A stretch of 64,000 nucleotides of DNA from Solea solea (GCF_958295425.1 NC_081138.1:27821914-27885913); one strand, 5' to 3'. Counted from the stretch's first letter, positions 34,529-47,398 are shown. Notes: generated by a model not told the origin, from the letters alone. A program made the numbers and translations.

Positions 34529-37500
34529 ACCGTACGACACCTGCTTCAAAAGTACCGAGGGTCCTTATCTGAGACGTGGCAGGGTTTGAAAGTCACCCTG
34601 ATGTCTTCACCAAAGACATGGATTAACATAGATTTGAAAATAGGAGTTTCCCGTCACAGCGATTGTCCTGTGTGTAAAAGCATCAATTATTAACCTATAC
34701 TACTATGCCATGGTGTGATAGCACAGGGTGGGGAGTGGAAAAAAACACCCTGCTGCTGCTGTTGTTGTGGGTCAGCTGCTCTGCATCCTTCTCCTCGAAC
34801 TGATGACACTGGACTTGGATTTGTTTTGCAATAACATGTAATCCTGTTCCAGCCTGTGAAGCTGCAGGTGTGTGTTCATGGGGTAATCTGTCCACTGTCT
34901 CTTTTTTCGTGTGTTTATGTGCTTACGTGTTTTTCCAGCTGCACAACATGCTCCACAGGACACGCTGTGATAGTTCATTATAGTTCAGTTTCTTTCTGCT
35001 CCTCTGCACTGCTGGGGGGGAAGTGTTATTATGTAAATTGCATAACAACAAAAAAAGTAGAGCAGGATTGGGGGTTCTTCTTTGTAACACGTCTTTGCAG
35101 CCTGCGTAACCCTTCCCAGGAAGGATTAGATTGGGAGATTGGGCGGGCCGGTGCAGAGGTCACTCAAAAATCCTTTTAACAGAATTTGTGATAGAGTGAC
35201 GGTGCTATACTCCAAGAGTTACATAAGTGTGGATGACGCCGCTCGCTCACCCTTCACCCCTGATCCATTTGTCCTCCTGTGATGTCACAGCACAAATGTC
35301 CCATTAATGAAGGGACAAATCAATATACAGGATATGCTGCAGTGTGTGTGTGTGTGTGTGTGTAGACATGTGTGCATGGAATGGCTGGTGATGAATAGGC
35401 AACCATGTGCTCTTCCAGATAAATATAGTAGCCACAGACACAGACACGGGTGTCAAGTGAGGACTGATTCAGCTCCATCTGCTATAATCTTCACGCGGAC
35501 ACGAAAAAAATGTACCAAAAGCCTCATCTCTGACAGACATCGCACACTGACGTCAAAGAGAGAAGCCACAAAGTAGTGCACAGTCTGCTCATGTGTTGTA
35601 ATGTAACAAATAAGTACAAATACTTATAAATTCATGTACATGTACTACATTTCCTCTTACTATATTTATCACTTGTTATATTATCTGCCTCTGTTTGGTT
35701 GTGTTTGAACAGAAATAATGTAGCATTATTTATATGCTGTGTCCTTCATCTGGAAACATTTTTTTAGACCTTACTGAGGGAGCATTTGTTTGCATACAGC
35801 AGCAGCGCAGCGGTGGAGACAATTTACTGTTCTTTGTGTTTCAAGTCATACTCCAACCACGTTTACAGCCACCTGGCTTTGCTAGTGCAATGGCGCCGTC
35901 CCCTCCGTCTGTCTTAACGTGAAACAAGGTACTTCCTGTGTGCAGCACATGCAGGAATGTTACCACGCAACATGAGATCCAAACACCACTATACTGAGAA
36001 ACAGAGCGTTGTGTGGAGATGGTAGGTTTAGCAAACATTTATTTACATTTAACGCATGTTTCTTCTTTGACCTATATACAAGTACAGAGCGTGCAATGGA
36101 TTAACATGCATCAACGTGCTGATCCTCTAGTGTCTTGTGTGTCAAAATTCTCAGGAGCTCAACTTTAAGGACCTGAGGGCTGCGCACAGGAAAGAGCAGA
36201 AGCCAACAGAGGCTGAGGAGAGTTCACCAGGTTCAGGAGCTGCTGTTTGCTTCCTGCTTGTATCTGTTGATGCAGACAAACAGCCTCCTCCCTCCGGACT
36301 GGCCTGTGTGTTGAGTTGCTTGTTGCTGTGATGCTTGGGGCTTTACAGGCAGAAACACTGCGTGTGACTTCGAGCAGGCAACATTATGAATTTCAAAAGT
36401 TCAGATTACGAGAATAAATTCAGACTTCCCTCCGAAGCCACGCCTCCAGAGCACAGGGACGTGCAGCGAAACACAGATTCACGAGCGCTGCGCACTTTTC
36501 TGCATTTGAAATGTTTGGATACTTGGATCACAAAAGCCCTTTTTCGACCTATGGTCCCAGCTCGCTGAGGACGGATGATGTTAATACCGGAGACGAAACA
36601 GTGTGTACAGTACACGTGCCCTTTTTATTCTACAGAGAGACAGAAACAATCATTCACGTACACACTCTGCTCTCAACGCACTGCAGACAAACCTAAAGGC
36701 TTCAGTGTGCCGATATATAATCAGAGGAGATGGTAAAGTCCAGTCATCCATGCTGTTATTGTGCACTTCTTTAGTGTTTCCTTTAGTGAAACAGGGGGGG
36801 GACCCTCTCATATTTATGGATGAAATTGACAGTGTAATGGATTATTACTTTGATGGGTTTGGGAAATTGGATGTTCCATCTCAGGTTATCATGTTTGGTC
36901 TTGTTCCTCTAATAATAGCTTTTCGTCCAAAGGTCAGCTCGTAACACTCATGACGACCACGTTCACCCGGTGCTTTGCAGGCCTCAGCACACACGTGAAA
37001 GCTGTTTATCCTGTTTTGAAACGGTCATGAATGGAAAGTTTCTTTATTTATCTTATTTAGTTCATGTGTCATTTTCACATTAATCAAGCGTTATCCCTTA
37101 TTTCCTCTGGCAAGGACGTGCATAGATGACCTGGGGTTTGAAAAAGGAAGCCTATGACTCCGTTTGAATTTACACAGTAAACATTTTCCTGAGGAGTTAA
37201 TATCATTAGTTTCAGGTCTTCCTCGGAAGAACACGATGTTGATTTCATAAATGAAGTTCCTATTAAGCACCGAGTGTATCGCAGACGACACGTTTGCATT
37301 ACTGTAAATACGCGAAGATTTGTGCTATCGGAAAAAAGGTTTCTGAAAGCTGAGGATTTGCACGTCAAAGCCAACGCGTGGTTATTACGGTAATTTCACT
37401 CGCGCTGTAGCAAAGAAGCCTGCGAATCAGTGTCTTTGTCGCTACACACAGACACACAAAGACGGCACTGCCATTTTCAGGTAACAGTTTCAATGTCATC

Positions 37501-37664
37501 ATCACTTAAAAAGTAAAGGACAGATTTGGATGTAATTTTGGAAGTAATACACTAATAAACGTGTATCTTCCGCCTTCCTCTGAACTGTCACCTGATGCTA
37601 GGTGGTGACCGGCCTAAACAACAGCTGATAAGGCACGTCATTAGGGACTGTAATCAAATACATA
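34529..37664. other. intergenic, no gene recognised
   Basis: (GT)n at 35,344-35,364. A 113-codon frame at 36,603-36,944 has protein-like composition at its end (acidic then hydrophobic). It spans a G-run, has no start context or splice partner, and resembles no family I know. Nothing else assigned. Confidence 0.45.
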
Positions 37665-37760
37665 TACAGTTGGTGCCTTTTGCAGCTATAACAGCTTCCA
37701 CACTTCTGGGAAGACTTTGCTCAAGATTTTGAAGCGTTTCTATATGAAACTGAGCAGCCT
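37665..37760 (-). pseudogene. Tc1-like transposase C-terminal fragment
   Basis: The minus strand translates to a stretch ending SVEAVIAAKGTN after FPR, the C-terminus of fish Tc1/mariner transposases (usual form SxPxRxxAVIxAKGGxTPY). Only about 30 codons remain, no terminal inverted repeat is seen, and it is non-functional. Confidence 0.65.
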
Positions 37761-38570
37761 TGATGTGGGTCTGCACTCTCTTATCTAGTCTTGTCCTGTT
37801 GATTTCTACGAGTCGATATATAACCTCATGTACCTTCTGTTTCTAAAATAACTCCTGTGTGACTTCAGTGACAAAGTATGCGCCGCATAAATGACCCTGC
37901 AGGTCTGTGTGGTGACACATCTCTCTAAAAAAAAGTGTCACTGAAATCACACGACAAGCTGATAACTTATCCATGCACTTATGATAATTCATCACTCTCA
38001 TAATGCAAGTCATTTCCTGCCTGCATTTTAGTCGAGCCATTGTTTTTTTTTCTGCAATCTAATCTGCAAAAGTACGACTAAGGTATTTCTGTCAAGTTCT
38101 GCACTGAGGTGTTTGCAGCTGTGAAAGTCCTGGCATTGTGGGGAAAAAAAAGAAATTAGCTGAACACTTCAAACTTCCTCAGATAAATAAACGGCACGTT
38201 CTGTATTTGAGACGGTGTGTTCATGTCTTCCCCCTCCAGTGTGAACTCTTTCTCAGGCAGTGAGACACTGCAGCGGAGTCTGGGCCTGTGTATTTTACAG
38301 CTGCTGGCATCAGTAATGTATCATTACTGCCTCCTTCTTTATAATCATCCACTTGTTTCACGCGTTATTTTTACTTCTTTCTTGTACAAACAAATATCTC
38401 AATAACAATCTAGAGCCTTTCGAGGAGGGACATAACCAGCAAACTAAACATTCTGTAGATTTGTTTTAATCATTGTCAGTTTTTGTCCTCCCCGGCCCCA
38501 TTTTTACCTTTTTGGAAGATTCGTCTGTTCCTGGCCGTGTCCACTTTATTGTTGTATTCTTCTGTTCGTC
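37761..38570. other. intergenic, nothing assigned
   Basis: No gene seen. Confidence 0.5.
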
Positions 38571-38735
38571 ATAACATTAAAAAAAGTAATAATATTATGA
38601 GAAAAAAGTTGTAATATAATGACGATATAGTGGTAATATAATGAGAATAAAGTTGTAATATTGCGTGAATGAAGTTGTGATATTGTGAGAAAAAAGTCGT
38701 AATATTATCATTAGAAAAAAGTAATTACATTAAGA
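38571..38735 (+). repeat. degenerate AATATAATGAGAATAAAGTTG tandem-like repeat
   Basis: About six diverged units built on the words GTAATAT, ATGAGAA and AAAGTTGT. A repeat of this kind is common in fish intergenic DNA. Confidence 0.65.
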
Positions 38736-38819
38736 GATTATTTATTAATTATTGTATGTATTTTATTATAATAATAATAATGGTACGAATTCATGTTACA
38801 TACCTCGCCAACACAGCCA

Positions 38820-39045
38820 TCAGGCCCAATAAGATCATTTGCTCTCTCATCATCCTCCTCTTCCTCCCATATACTTCACACACTGGTGTAGTGACATTAG
38901 ATTAAGATGGAGCGAGGGATAAGGTGACCCTAATAATTATTATTATTTGTTTCATTTCCTACTCGCTCAGGTCAAAATGATACAGCAGAACAGTATTTCT
39001 GTACCACCGGTGGTACACGTACCACAGTTTGAGAAGCACACTGTG
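38820..39045 (-). mobile_element. hAT-like MITE, family 1
   Basis: Contains GCTCTCTCATCATCCTCCTC and CATATACTTCACACACTGG, shared with 640-690. It ends GTGGTACACGTACCACAGTT then TGAGAAGCACACTG, the mirror of the CAGTGGTT-type end at 478. An (AAT/ATT)n stretch lies between. Confidence 0.55.
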
Positions 39046-39915
39046 TTCTCACAGTCAGTGCTCTGCTAACATGGCAGACCATATATGTTTGCCTGGAGGC
39101 CCAGATTTAATCCTCTAAGCTTTATCAGCGCAGCAGTAAAACAGCCAGACGTATAGTAGACGTGGCACTGACAGTGAAAGGTGGCGAGTAAATCTGTGAG
39201 CCTCATTTCATTCTGTCCTCCCAGTGCGTATATTCCCACATGTGTTGATGCAGCGGACGCCGTCGTCCTCTCACTCCCACGGCTACATTCTGTGGTCGCA
39301 CGGCTCCTATAGCTCCGTCTGCTAACAGCATAACTTTACCCTCCTGGCAGACGTACTTGAGAGCCATGACAACGAGAATAGGCGTAGAGCTCTTTTTTCC
39401 AGGACGTAAATTAATGCAGAATTACAGACTGGGCTGTCAGACAGTCAGACAGACAGACAGACAGACAGAGAGGTGGTGAAACTGAAAAGAAAGAGGCTTG
39501 GGCAACTAATGAGATGTTTTCATGGGGGGAGTCGAGGGCTTCAGCCAAGGAGACATGTCACCTGGTAACCGGCCAAGAAGTTTTGTTACTTTCAAAGTCA
39601 AAACCATGATGTGGCAAGAGAGTGTGGACATGAAGACATGAATGAGGCTAATGAGATGGTGGTTTTATGTGCTTCATGGTCCACTGTGTAAAATGTAGGT
39701 AAAAGGATGTAAATTTGGCAGAAATTCAAGATACAGTTACGATACACGTTGGTTTTCTAAGTGTACAATCTGAAGGATTTTGAAGATCACCTTGAATAGA
39801 CACATGGTCTTTGAAAGTGCTTAAATTAAAGTTGATATTTAGGTAAAGGTCTCACTTGTTTGTTACGACGCCACCTACTGTTTCATGCCCTGCATCGCTT
39901 GATGTATGTAGACTA
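39046..39915. other. intergenic with (CAGA)n
   Basis: (CAGA)n tetranucleotide run at about 39,439-39,471. No gene recognised. Confidence 0.55.
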
Positions 39916-40508
39916 GTGGCGCTTTTCCATAAGTTATTAGTGATAGTTCCTGGGACCTGGTGCTGTTTTTTAGAACCTGCTCTGGCGAGGTTCCAAGCGA
40001 GCTAAGCCGATACTAAAATGTGGCGTAAACTAACTGCCGACCACTGATTTTTCAGAGATTGACGTCACTGGAAGAGTCACGAGAGCGACGTCCGACACAA
40101 GAATGAAACCGAACAATGCCGAACTGTAGATCAGTTAAAAAGACTTAAAAATACCTAAAAATATCCTGAAAGTGTGTTAATCTCCAACATTTAGCAAAGG
40201 AGTCTGGTGTATTTAGTATTTCAGTGCTCCGGTCATGCAGGAAGTACTGAACGATTCTGTGAACAAATCTTTTTCATCAACTGATTCTAATGATTCAGTT
40301 AGACAGAAAACAATTGCTTCACAAGTCACTAGTTTGTGCGTCACGTTTAAAACGAAGTCACGGCGGCTTCATGCAGCTGTGCTATGATAACCGCGAGGAA
40401 CTATAGTAATGGAAAACCATAGCAAAACGGGTAGAGAAGAGCTGTGCCGTGCCGTGCCGTGCCGTGCCGAGACGAGCCGCGCTGGAACTATATAGTGGAA
40501 AAGCGCCG
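39916..40508 (+). mobile_element. MITE with GGCGCTTTTCCA inverted ends, family 2
   Basis: Left end GGCGCTTTTCCA at 39,918-39,929; its exact reverse complement TGGAAAAGCGCC at 40,496-40,507. Five pure GTGCC pentamers sit at 40,444-40,468 close to the right end. The interior has TTAGTGATAGTTCCTGGGAC, CTGCTCTGGCGAGGTTCC and ATCTCCAACATTTAGCAAAG. The last recurs inverted at 46.4 kb. No transposase. Confidence 0.7.
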
Positions 40509-41550
40509 TGAGCCCACAAACAAACATTGAGTTGTAATTACAGAACAATGAGCGAGTAATGTTACGCGAGAGACAGCAAATGACGTGATGCCTGGAAAAT
40601 GCAAATCCCAAGATCTCTGTCTCACCAAAGAAAATGACAAAGACTGACTTTGACTATGATCCCCAAGGACAATCCCTTGCCCAGATGAAGTGGACACCAC
40701 GGATGAAGTGCCCTCCCATCTTGAGCTGTGTCAGCACATTCAGTCCTTGAATTTGAGGGAATCTATCCTGGAAAAGTCAACCAAAGCTTCATAGGCTCTC
40801 CTGGAAGGGAAGTGTGAGGTGATGGATATTCAGCGTCACCACTTAAATGTTGCTTAGTTTTGTCACACTATACTTTTTAACATCTTTTCTGGGGACTAAC
40901 ATCAGCTTGATTGCACAGCCAAAAGACCGTGGTCTAATGCTCCCTAACCGCCAGGCTATTTTCTGCCGCGCTGCACACAGACACAGTGATTGTGCAGTGA
41001 ATGGGAGGCAGTTCACGTCCTGATCACTGGGTTTACTTAAGAGCGAGTCTCTCTGTGCTCTGGGGAGAAATCTGAGTCTTCAACAGAATGTGCTGCTCTT
41101 TGCCTTCAGGCCTGCCATCGGGGATTCCTCGCTAGGACACTGACCTTCTCTACATGTAATGGAGATTCATGAAGTCATGTCAGACAGACAGCCGGTCAGC
41201 TGTTCCTCTCCTGATGTGGAACATGTAGCTGCGCGATGGAAACAATCTGATATGCATTGTAGGTGCACAGTGTGTATAATTTTAGAGGTTTCTCAGTCAA
41301 AACAATAAAAAAAAGTAGTTTGACGCCACGAAGCAGTGTGAGATGATAGGAATTGTCTAGTTCAGTTCCCATGTGCATGTATACCACAGACGTTGGAGTA
41401 GAGATGGTAAAACAAGGTCAGTTACCTTGAAAAGAAATCTAGATTTCTATCGGTTTAGAATTAGAATTGACCGGCTATTCTGGTGCTACTGCTAAAATCA
41501 TTCATACTGTTTTACTGTATATAGGGTACGTGTGCGGAGTGTGTAGGAAA
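40509..41550. other. intergenic, nothing assigned
   Basis: No gene seen. Confidence 0.5.
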
Positions 41551-41690
41551 TGAAACAAATAATAATAACGAAAATAATTAAAGTCACCTTATCTCTCGCT
41601 TCATCTTAATCTAATTTCACTATACCAGTGTGTGAAGTATGTGAGGAAGAGGCGATAGATAGATGGATGGATAGATAGATAGATAGACAC
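41551..41690 (+). mobile_element. inverted MITE fragment (family 1) with (GATA)n
   Basis: TCACCTTATCTCTCGCTTCATC and CCAGTGTGTGAAGTATGTGA are the reverse complement of the block at 38,836-38,935. It runs into an impure (GATA/GATG)n at 41,655-41,688. Confidence 0.6.
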
Positions 41691-43106
41691 ACTCAGTCAG
41701 GTCTGATAGTATTGCCTGACAGAGCCCGTTTTCATTAAGACCCAGAGTCAGAATAATACCATCAACAACAACAAAAACCAACAAAAGTAGCAGAAGTAAA
41801 CATAACTTACCAATAAAAGAAAAGAAAATGAAAGAAGTATTCATGCAGATAGTAGTTTAGTGTTAGACTTGAGGGGATTTTTTTACACAAAAGACAAGTC
41901 ATAAAGCCTCTTTCATGCTTGCACATCTGTCACATTGCTAATCACATGCGCACATGATCATCAGATTCCAAAAAATGCCATCTTTATTGCCTTAAATGAG
42001 CCTAAACAAAGCCACACACACACTTGTCTCAGTAAAAACTGGAACAGATGTCTGTGTGTGTGCTATAATGTAATGTTTATCTCACTGTTTACACGGATAT
42101 ATGGACTTATACTATTTCTGCTGAGGGAAAATACTCTTATCTTTCCAAAACATCGCAGATGATAATGGAAGATATGAATCTAGAAAGTAACGTCAGTTTC
42201 AGGAAATCAGTGGAAGAGAAAAAGAAAATCTGTGAAATGAAGAAATACATTTAGAGACATTTACATTTTTAGATCCAACCTTGTTTTTATTTATTTTATA
42301 TTTGCAAGGAAGTCAAATTGAAGTTATATTCTGTTTTTATGAGTGAGGAAACAAAGGGGATAGCTCAAGGCAGCGCACAGTTACTACCTCCTTTATTCTG
42401 TGTTTGAAATCAGTTAGATGGATGAGGATTTGTCTTTTTCAGTGTTTAAGTTTGAACTAAAAAAATCATCCTTGTCTTATTTTGGAGAGCACGTTCCCAG
42501 CGTGCTCAGTCCCCCGACCTGATGGTCTTTGTTGTTGACTCTGTTTGTGTTGTGCGTTTTCCTTCCTTTGCTCACGTGCGACGTACATTTTGTCCACGCC
42601 GCGGGTGTTTGTGCGTCTGAATGTGCTGAGCTGTGTGCACACACACACACAAAGGTATGTAACCCTCGCAGATCAATCCTCTTAACTGATTAAAACTTGA
42701 CCAGAGGTTGTGCTCCCACGCAGGCCGCCGCGGATCAGCCGCCTGTTTGCCTGCCGTTACAGAACATCCAGCAGCGACTACAGCTCTTTGTATCTTTTGC
42801 CGAGATAATGTGGAGTAAAAGAATGCGTATAAACAAAAGAGAACGAGTCTTTGTGTCCATTGCCGACATTCTGCAGGAGTCACACATACACGCTGGAGGC
42901 GTCGACTTAAATACTTCATATTTACTTTACTATGGAAAACATTTCTTTTTGCACTGAAATACTGGTTTGAAGCATTAGAGTCTTAACTTTGAGCAACAGT
43001 TGAAAAAAAAACCCACTTTCTTTTTGTTTTACTTAGTTTTTTTTAGCAGATGAATACAGCGGTAAAACACGTACGGCAGAAGTTTCCAAGCTTGAGCATG
43101 AGCCAA
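41691..43106. other. intergenic, nothing assigned
   Basis: No gene recognised. Short (CA)n at 42,638-42,651. Confidence 0.5.
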
Positions 43107-43312
43107 TCAAATCCATCCATCCATCCATCCATTTTCTACCGCTTTATCCTCCACATGAGGGTCACGGGATGGTGCTGTGCCAATCGGCCACATATAGAGA
43201 CAAACAACCATTCACTCTCACGTTCACACCTACGGTCAATTTAGTGTCCAATTTACCTAATTGGAATGATTTGGACTGTGGGAGGAAGCCGGAAAACCTG
43301 GAGAAAACCCAA
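43107..43312 (-). mobile_element. SINE copy, inverted, head missing
   Basis: Starts with (ATCC)n (the tail in reverse), then TTTTCTACCGCTTTATCCTC, CACATGAGGGTCACGGGA, and TGTGGGAGGAAGCCGGAAAA, the reverse of the SINE body at 51.3 kb. The tRNA-like head is not present. Confidence 0.65.
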
Positions 43313-44558
43313 TCAAATCATGTTGTGCAAATATTTCAGCACAGGTGCTATCCAATCAAACCACAGTTAATGTGCTCAAATGGAACAAGGTAGTTCTCCC
43401 CCAACCGCAAATGCAGTACTTTGGAGCAGTGATTCATTTACAGTCAGCGCGTCGTACAAGGTATAGTTTTTCCCCTACTCAGAAGAAGGAGAAGAAGAAG
43501 AAGGGCGCCAATGGCGATTTCAACTAGTGGTGTCGAGCCAAGAATAGCCAAGAATCAGCCAGAATGGATGAGGAGAGGGAAATTGGTCTATGATCTACCA
43601 CCTGCAGAACCTTCCTTAATAGGGGCCATGTTGTTAATTGCCTCTCATTTCCACCTGTGGTCTGGAAAATTGATTCACAATCATGTTTGCTGCCACTCAC
43701 TAGATTTTTAGGATTGAATTATGGAACTGTGTGAGACGGCTGCAAATTAGCTTTAAACCAACATTGTTGTGATTACTGTTTATTTTTAAATTGCATATTG
43801 TCCCCATGTGAAAATAAATGGTAAAAATGACTCCCTCAGTTTTGACCCATTTTGACTCTTCAGTCTGTGTCTGTGTCTCTGTGAAGGAGACAGAAAGTGG
43901 GTCAGACCAAGAATGTCAAGGGGGCGCCGAGCGAGGCCACCCACTGTCCCCTGAAGTGCAGGTGTGATTATCATGTGTGTGTGTGTGTGTGTGTGTGCTT
44001 TGTACACTCGACCTTTTTCCAGCATAAGCACCAGCCGCCCTCATGGAGACCATAACATGGTCCTAATGAGGTAGAACCTCATTTATTTGAGTTGTGGTAT
44101 GGTCAAGATGAGGATGTAATGCTTTGTTTTTACGCTGTGCAGACCTGTGTTTGTGTTTGTGTAGCTTTTCTTTAATGTTCTCATTCAAATGATGCTCTAT
44201 TTGTGGAAGTATCCATGGTGATAATGACTTGCGGTCACGGCAAAGGGGACGGACGGACAAGCGGATGTGTCTCTTTTGGCACACACGTGTGAGAGCTCTG
44301 CTCTCCCCTGCCAATCTGTGTCTCTGTTCAAACAGGGATAATCAGAGTGATGGGTGAAAGGGGGGAAAAACCCAACAACCCATAAAACCGTGAAGGACGG
44401 AGGGAGTGAGAGGGGAGTGATGAAAGGGCACACACTGAGCTCCTTCAGGCCTCGAGGGCTGATTCCCATTTGCAATGAGACACTTTTCTGTACATTCCTG
44501 ATGTACTGTACACGACCAAAGCTGCTGCGCGCTGCTTTTAACCTGCAGTGTAAGGCTA
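43313..44558. other. intergenic, nothing assigned
   Basis: (GT)n at about 43,974-43,997. No gene recognised. Confidence 0.5.
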
Positions 44559-44600
44559 CAACAACAACAGCAGCAGCAGCAGCAGCAGCAGCGGCGGCGG
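44559..44600 (+). repeat. (CAA)3(CAG)8(CGG)3 compound trinucleotide repeat
   Basis: Three pure blocks in direct succession. Open frames across it on both strands owe their alanine runs to the repeat and show no other coding sign. Confidence 0.9.
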
Positions 44601-44960
44601 CGAGATTACTGTTTACGAAACATTTACATTGAGAGGGGGGAGCAGAGCCTGTTATGTTCACAGAGGAAAAATCCCAGAGTAAGCAAACTGTATAAGAGGA
44701 TGTCTTGTACGGAAAATGACTGTGCAGCTGATTGTGCACTGCTGCGGCAGACTGAGACTGAGAGAGGGAGGGAAGGAGGGATGAGGGCAGAGTAAAGGGA
44801 CGGGTAATTAGTTGGAAGTAAATGTTACGCTGTTACTTTGAGAATAGGACCGCGCAAGATCTTTTCTGAAATGTGGTTGTGCTGACACATCATTAACAGT
44901 GACATCACTACAGACTTCCAAAGACCTGACTCGGAGCATAACATGACTTCACAGATTTTA

Positions 44961-45232
44961 TTGGTGTAGTGGTTAGCACTCTTGCCCTTGCAGCAAGAAG
45001 ACCCGGGTTGTGGCTTCCTCCCACAGTCCAAAAACATGCAATATGGGGATTAGTGTAAATGTGTCACTCTAAATTGACCATAGGTGTGAATGTGAGAGTG
45101 AATGGCTGTTTGTGTGGCCCTGTGATGGACTGGCAAACCCCGCCTGTCGCCCTATGTCAGCTGAGATTGGCCCAGTACCCGCCCGTGAGCCTCGGGTGGA
45201 GGATAAAGCAGTAGATAATGGATGAATGGATG
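44961..45232 (+). mobile_element. tRNA-headed SINE
   Basis: Head TTGGTGTAGTGGTTAGCACT (A-box region), then TTGCCCTTGCAGCAAGAAG and a B-box-like CCCGGGTTGTGG. The body includes CCCACAGTCCAAAAACATGC and ACCCCGCCTGTCGCCCTATG. The tail reads GGATAAAGCAGTAGATAATG then GGATGAATGGATG. Lacks a functional tRNA cloverleaf. Confidence 0.7.
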
Positions 45233-45240
45233 TACATATA

Positions 45241-45640
45241 CAATTTGGACTCCTGAAAATGACACCAACAGGGCCTGTAACATATACAGGACTTTAATAT
45301 GGAGTCGGGCCCCCCTTTTGCAGCTATAACACACTTCTTTCCTCAAGATTTTCAAGTGTTTCGAGGGGAATTTGTGTCAGGTCAGGCACTGGTGTTGGAC
45401 GAGAACATCTGGCTCGCAATCTCTGCTCCATTTCATTTCAAAGGTGCTGGATGGAGTTAAGGTCAGGGCTCTATGTGCGGGTCAGTCAAGTTCTGCCACA
45501 TCAAACTCAAAGACAAACCATGTCTTTATCAAGGACCTTCCCTCAAACTGTTGACACAAAGTTGGAAGCATAGCATTGTCCAAAAGGTCTTGGTGTGGTA
45601 AAGATTGTCCTTTACCTAAGATAAGGGGTCTAGAACCCAA
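45241..45640 (-). pseudogene. Tc1/mariner-like transposase remnant
   Basis: On the minus strand, fragments read LLDNAMLPTLCQQF, then SLIKTW, then a stretch ending AELD, then AHRALTLTPSSTF, and at the end SCKRG. These are landmarks of fish Tc1 transposases: DNAMLPTLWQQF, RSIKTWxDEFG, SPDLNPIEHLW, and IxAKGG. The interval between the second and first landmarks is shortened, removing the region around the second catalytic Asp (FQHDNAP-type). Stops and frameshifts follow. A dead copy. Confidence 0.75.
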
Positions 45641-46369
45641 AGCCTGATTGAAACACCTGAATTCAATACTTCCAAGAGAGAATGACACATATTTCTGCAC
45701 CCTAGCAAGAGAGAGACGTTGTTTTTTGTTTTCTTTGGGCTTTTTGATGGCAGGTTTGTTATGTAACTGAAGGTCAGGAGCAGAGTGTACTGTATACGCT
45801 GCTGTGAGTCGCGCTGGGCTGTGAAATTTCGCAGGCCAGAGAGATGGGACCTGACCCTCAGCACCTTTATCCCGTCCTCTGCGCCAAACCTCCTCGTCTT
45901 CCCTTTTTCTTTCCGAACCCAAATCCTCACTGACCTGTTGATCAGCCGCAGAACAAACAGCAGCAGTAGAGCAACTTTGTTCCCATGTTATGGTCTGTAT
46001 TTATCATAGGCTCTGACAGTCAGCCTATATGAACTCTTCAGACCACCCTCGTAGCTGCAGTCAATAACAGGCTAAAAACAACATACAATAAATTGCTTTG
46101 GTTTACATTTAGAACTCACACCCTGTTGTAACTCATAACCTGAGTATTTCCAACATGGTGTTGACCCATTTTTATAATGCCAAACCTTGTTGTCCCATGA
46201 TGTCCCCTATGTGAAGGCTGTTTACACGAGATGCAGGCATGAGACCTGAGTCAGGAACTGTCCACTCTGTTAACCATTTATCAGCCACTGAGGTGGAAAG
46301 GCGACAATATTAATCCAGTCGACAGTGACGTATTATAAAGTCCAGCGTGTAAGAATGAGTGACAGCTCA
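45641..46369. other. intergenic, nothing assigned
   Basis: No gene recognised. Confidence 0.5.
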
Positions 46370-46660
46370 TACACCAGACTCCTCTGTTAAATATTGAGAT
46401 TTTAGACATTTCCTTTGCTAAATGTTGGAGATTAACACATGTTTTCAGGGATTTTTAAGTCTTTTTTCTTCTGATCCACAGTTCGGCATCGTTCGGTTTG
46501 ATTCCTGTGTCGGATGTCGCGCTCATGACTCTTCCAGTGACGACACTCTCTGACCAATCAGTAGCCGGCAGTCGGACAACGTCACATTTTACCTCGACAG
46601 AGCAGGTACCAAAAAACACACCAGGTACTATCACTAATAAAAAAAAGACTAAACAACTGT
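46370..46660 (-). mobile_element. MITE family 2, inverted partial copy
   Basis: CCTTTGCTAAATGTTGGAGA (46,411-46,430) is the reverse of sequence at about 40,180-40,200. GAGCAGGTACCAAAAAACAC and CCAGGTACTATCACTAATAA mirror the left arm of the 39.9-kb copy. The GGCGCTTTTCCA ends and the GTGCC run are not present. Confidence 0.65.
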
Positions 46661-47361
46661 ATCATAGTGAAGCACAACAGGGAACTACGGTGGCCTTCAC
46701 ATACCAGAGAGGATGAAAGGACTCTTTAAAAACTCTCCACTCTTCCACTCTCTTGTTCTCTCTGCCATTTCCTTTGTCTTTATGTTGGTTTGTGTATTAT
46801 GTCTTTATGGGTGGGGCTCTTTCTCTTCATTTGTGTTAGAATACAAAGACCAAACTAAACTCTGGCCGGTTTATTATATATAATTTGTGCAGCTGTGTAA
46901 ACGTGGTGGCCTCCATATAGCAAGGCCCTTGCTGAAGCTCGTGAGGGTTAAATAAGAGAACTTAAGCACACAATTTGCTTAGTTTTTTGTTGCTTTGTGT
47001 GAAATATTGTATAATTTTCAATTTTTAAGTACAAATGACTCTGGTTATGTTTTTGAAGGTCCACTACATTGTTAATATACAAATCTATGCGTGGAGTCAA
47101 ATTTTGCTAAATCATTTTTGCGGGCCTCGACCCCCTGAATCCTGTCACTGAGGGTCACCGTGTTTATTTGTAGGTTGTTGTTGTTGTTTTGTATTTTGTA
47201 GCAGTTTTTCCTCAAATAAATCAGTAATAATCTGTGTGCAGATCAGCTGAAGGTAACCTGTTGTTTATAGATTAATCCGTGTTCTTTCTGGAGAACAGGC
47301 TGACCCAAATTGTTAAGGTCAGAAAAGATACTGACGCATTACACTCATGGTTTTCTCTTTC

Positions 47362-47398
<37 letters not shown>

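Noticed and set aside
36603..36944. 113-codon frame with a protein-like C-terminal half
   Set aside because: No recognisable domain, no start context, crosses a G-run and has no supporting exons; kept only as a remark in the gap entry.
44197..44739. 180-codon minus-strand frame with an alanine run, and its plus-strand partner
   Set aside because: The run comes from the CAG/CGG repeat. No other coding sign, no splice partners, no family resemblance.
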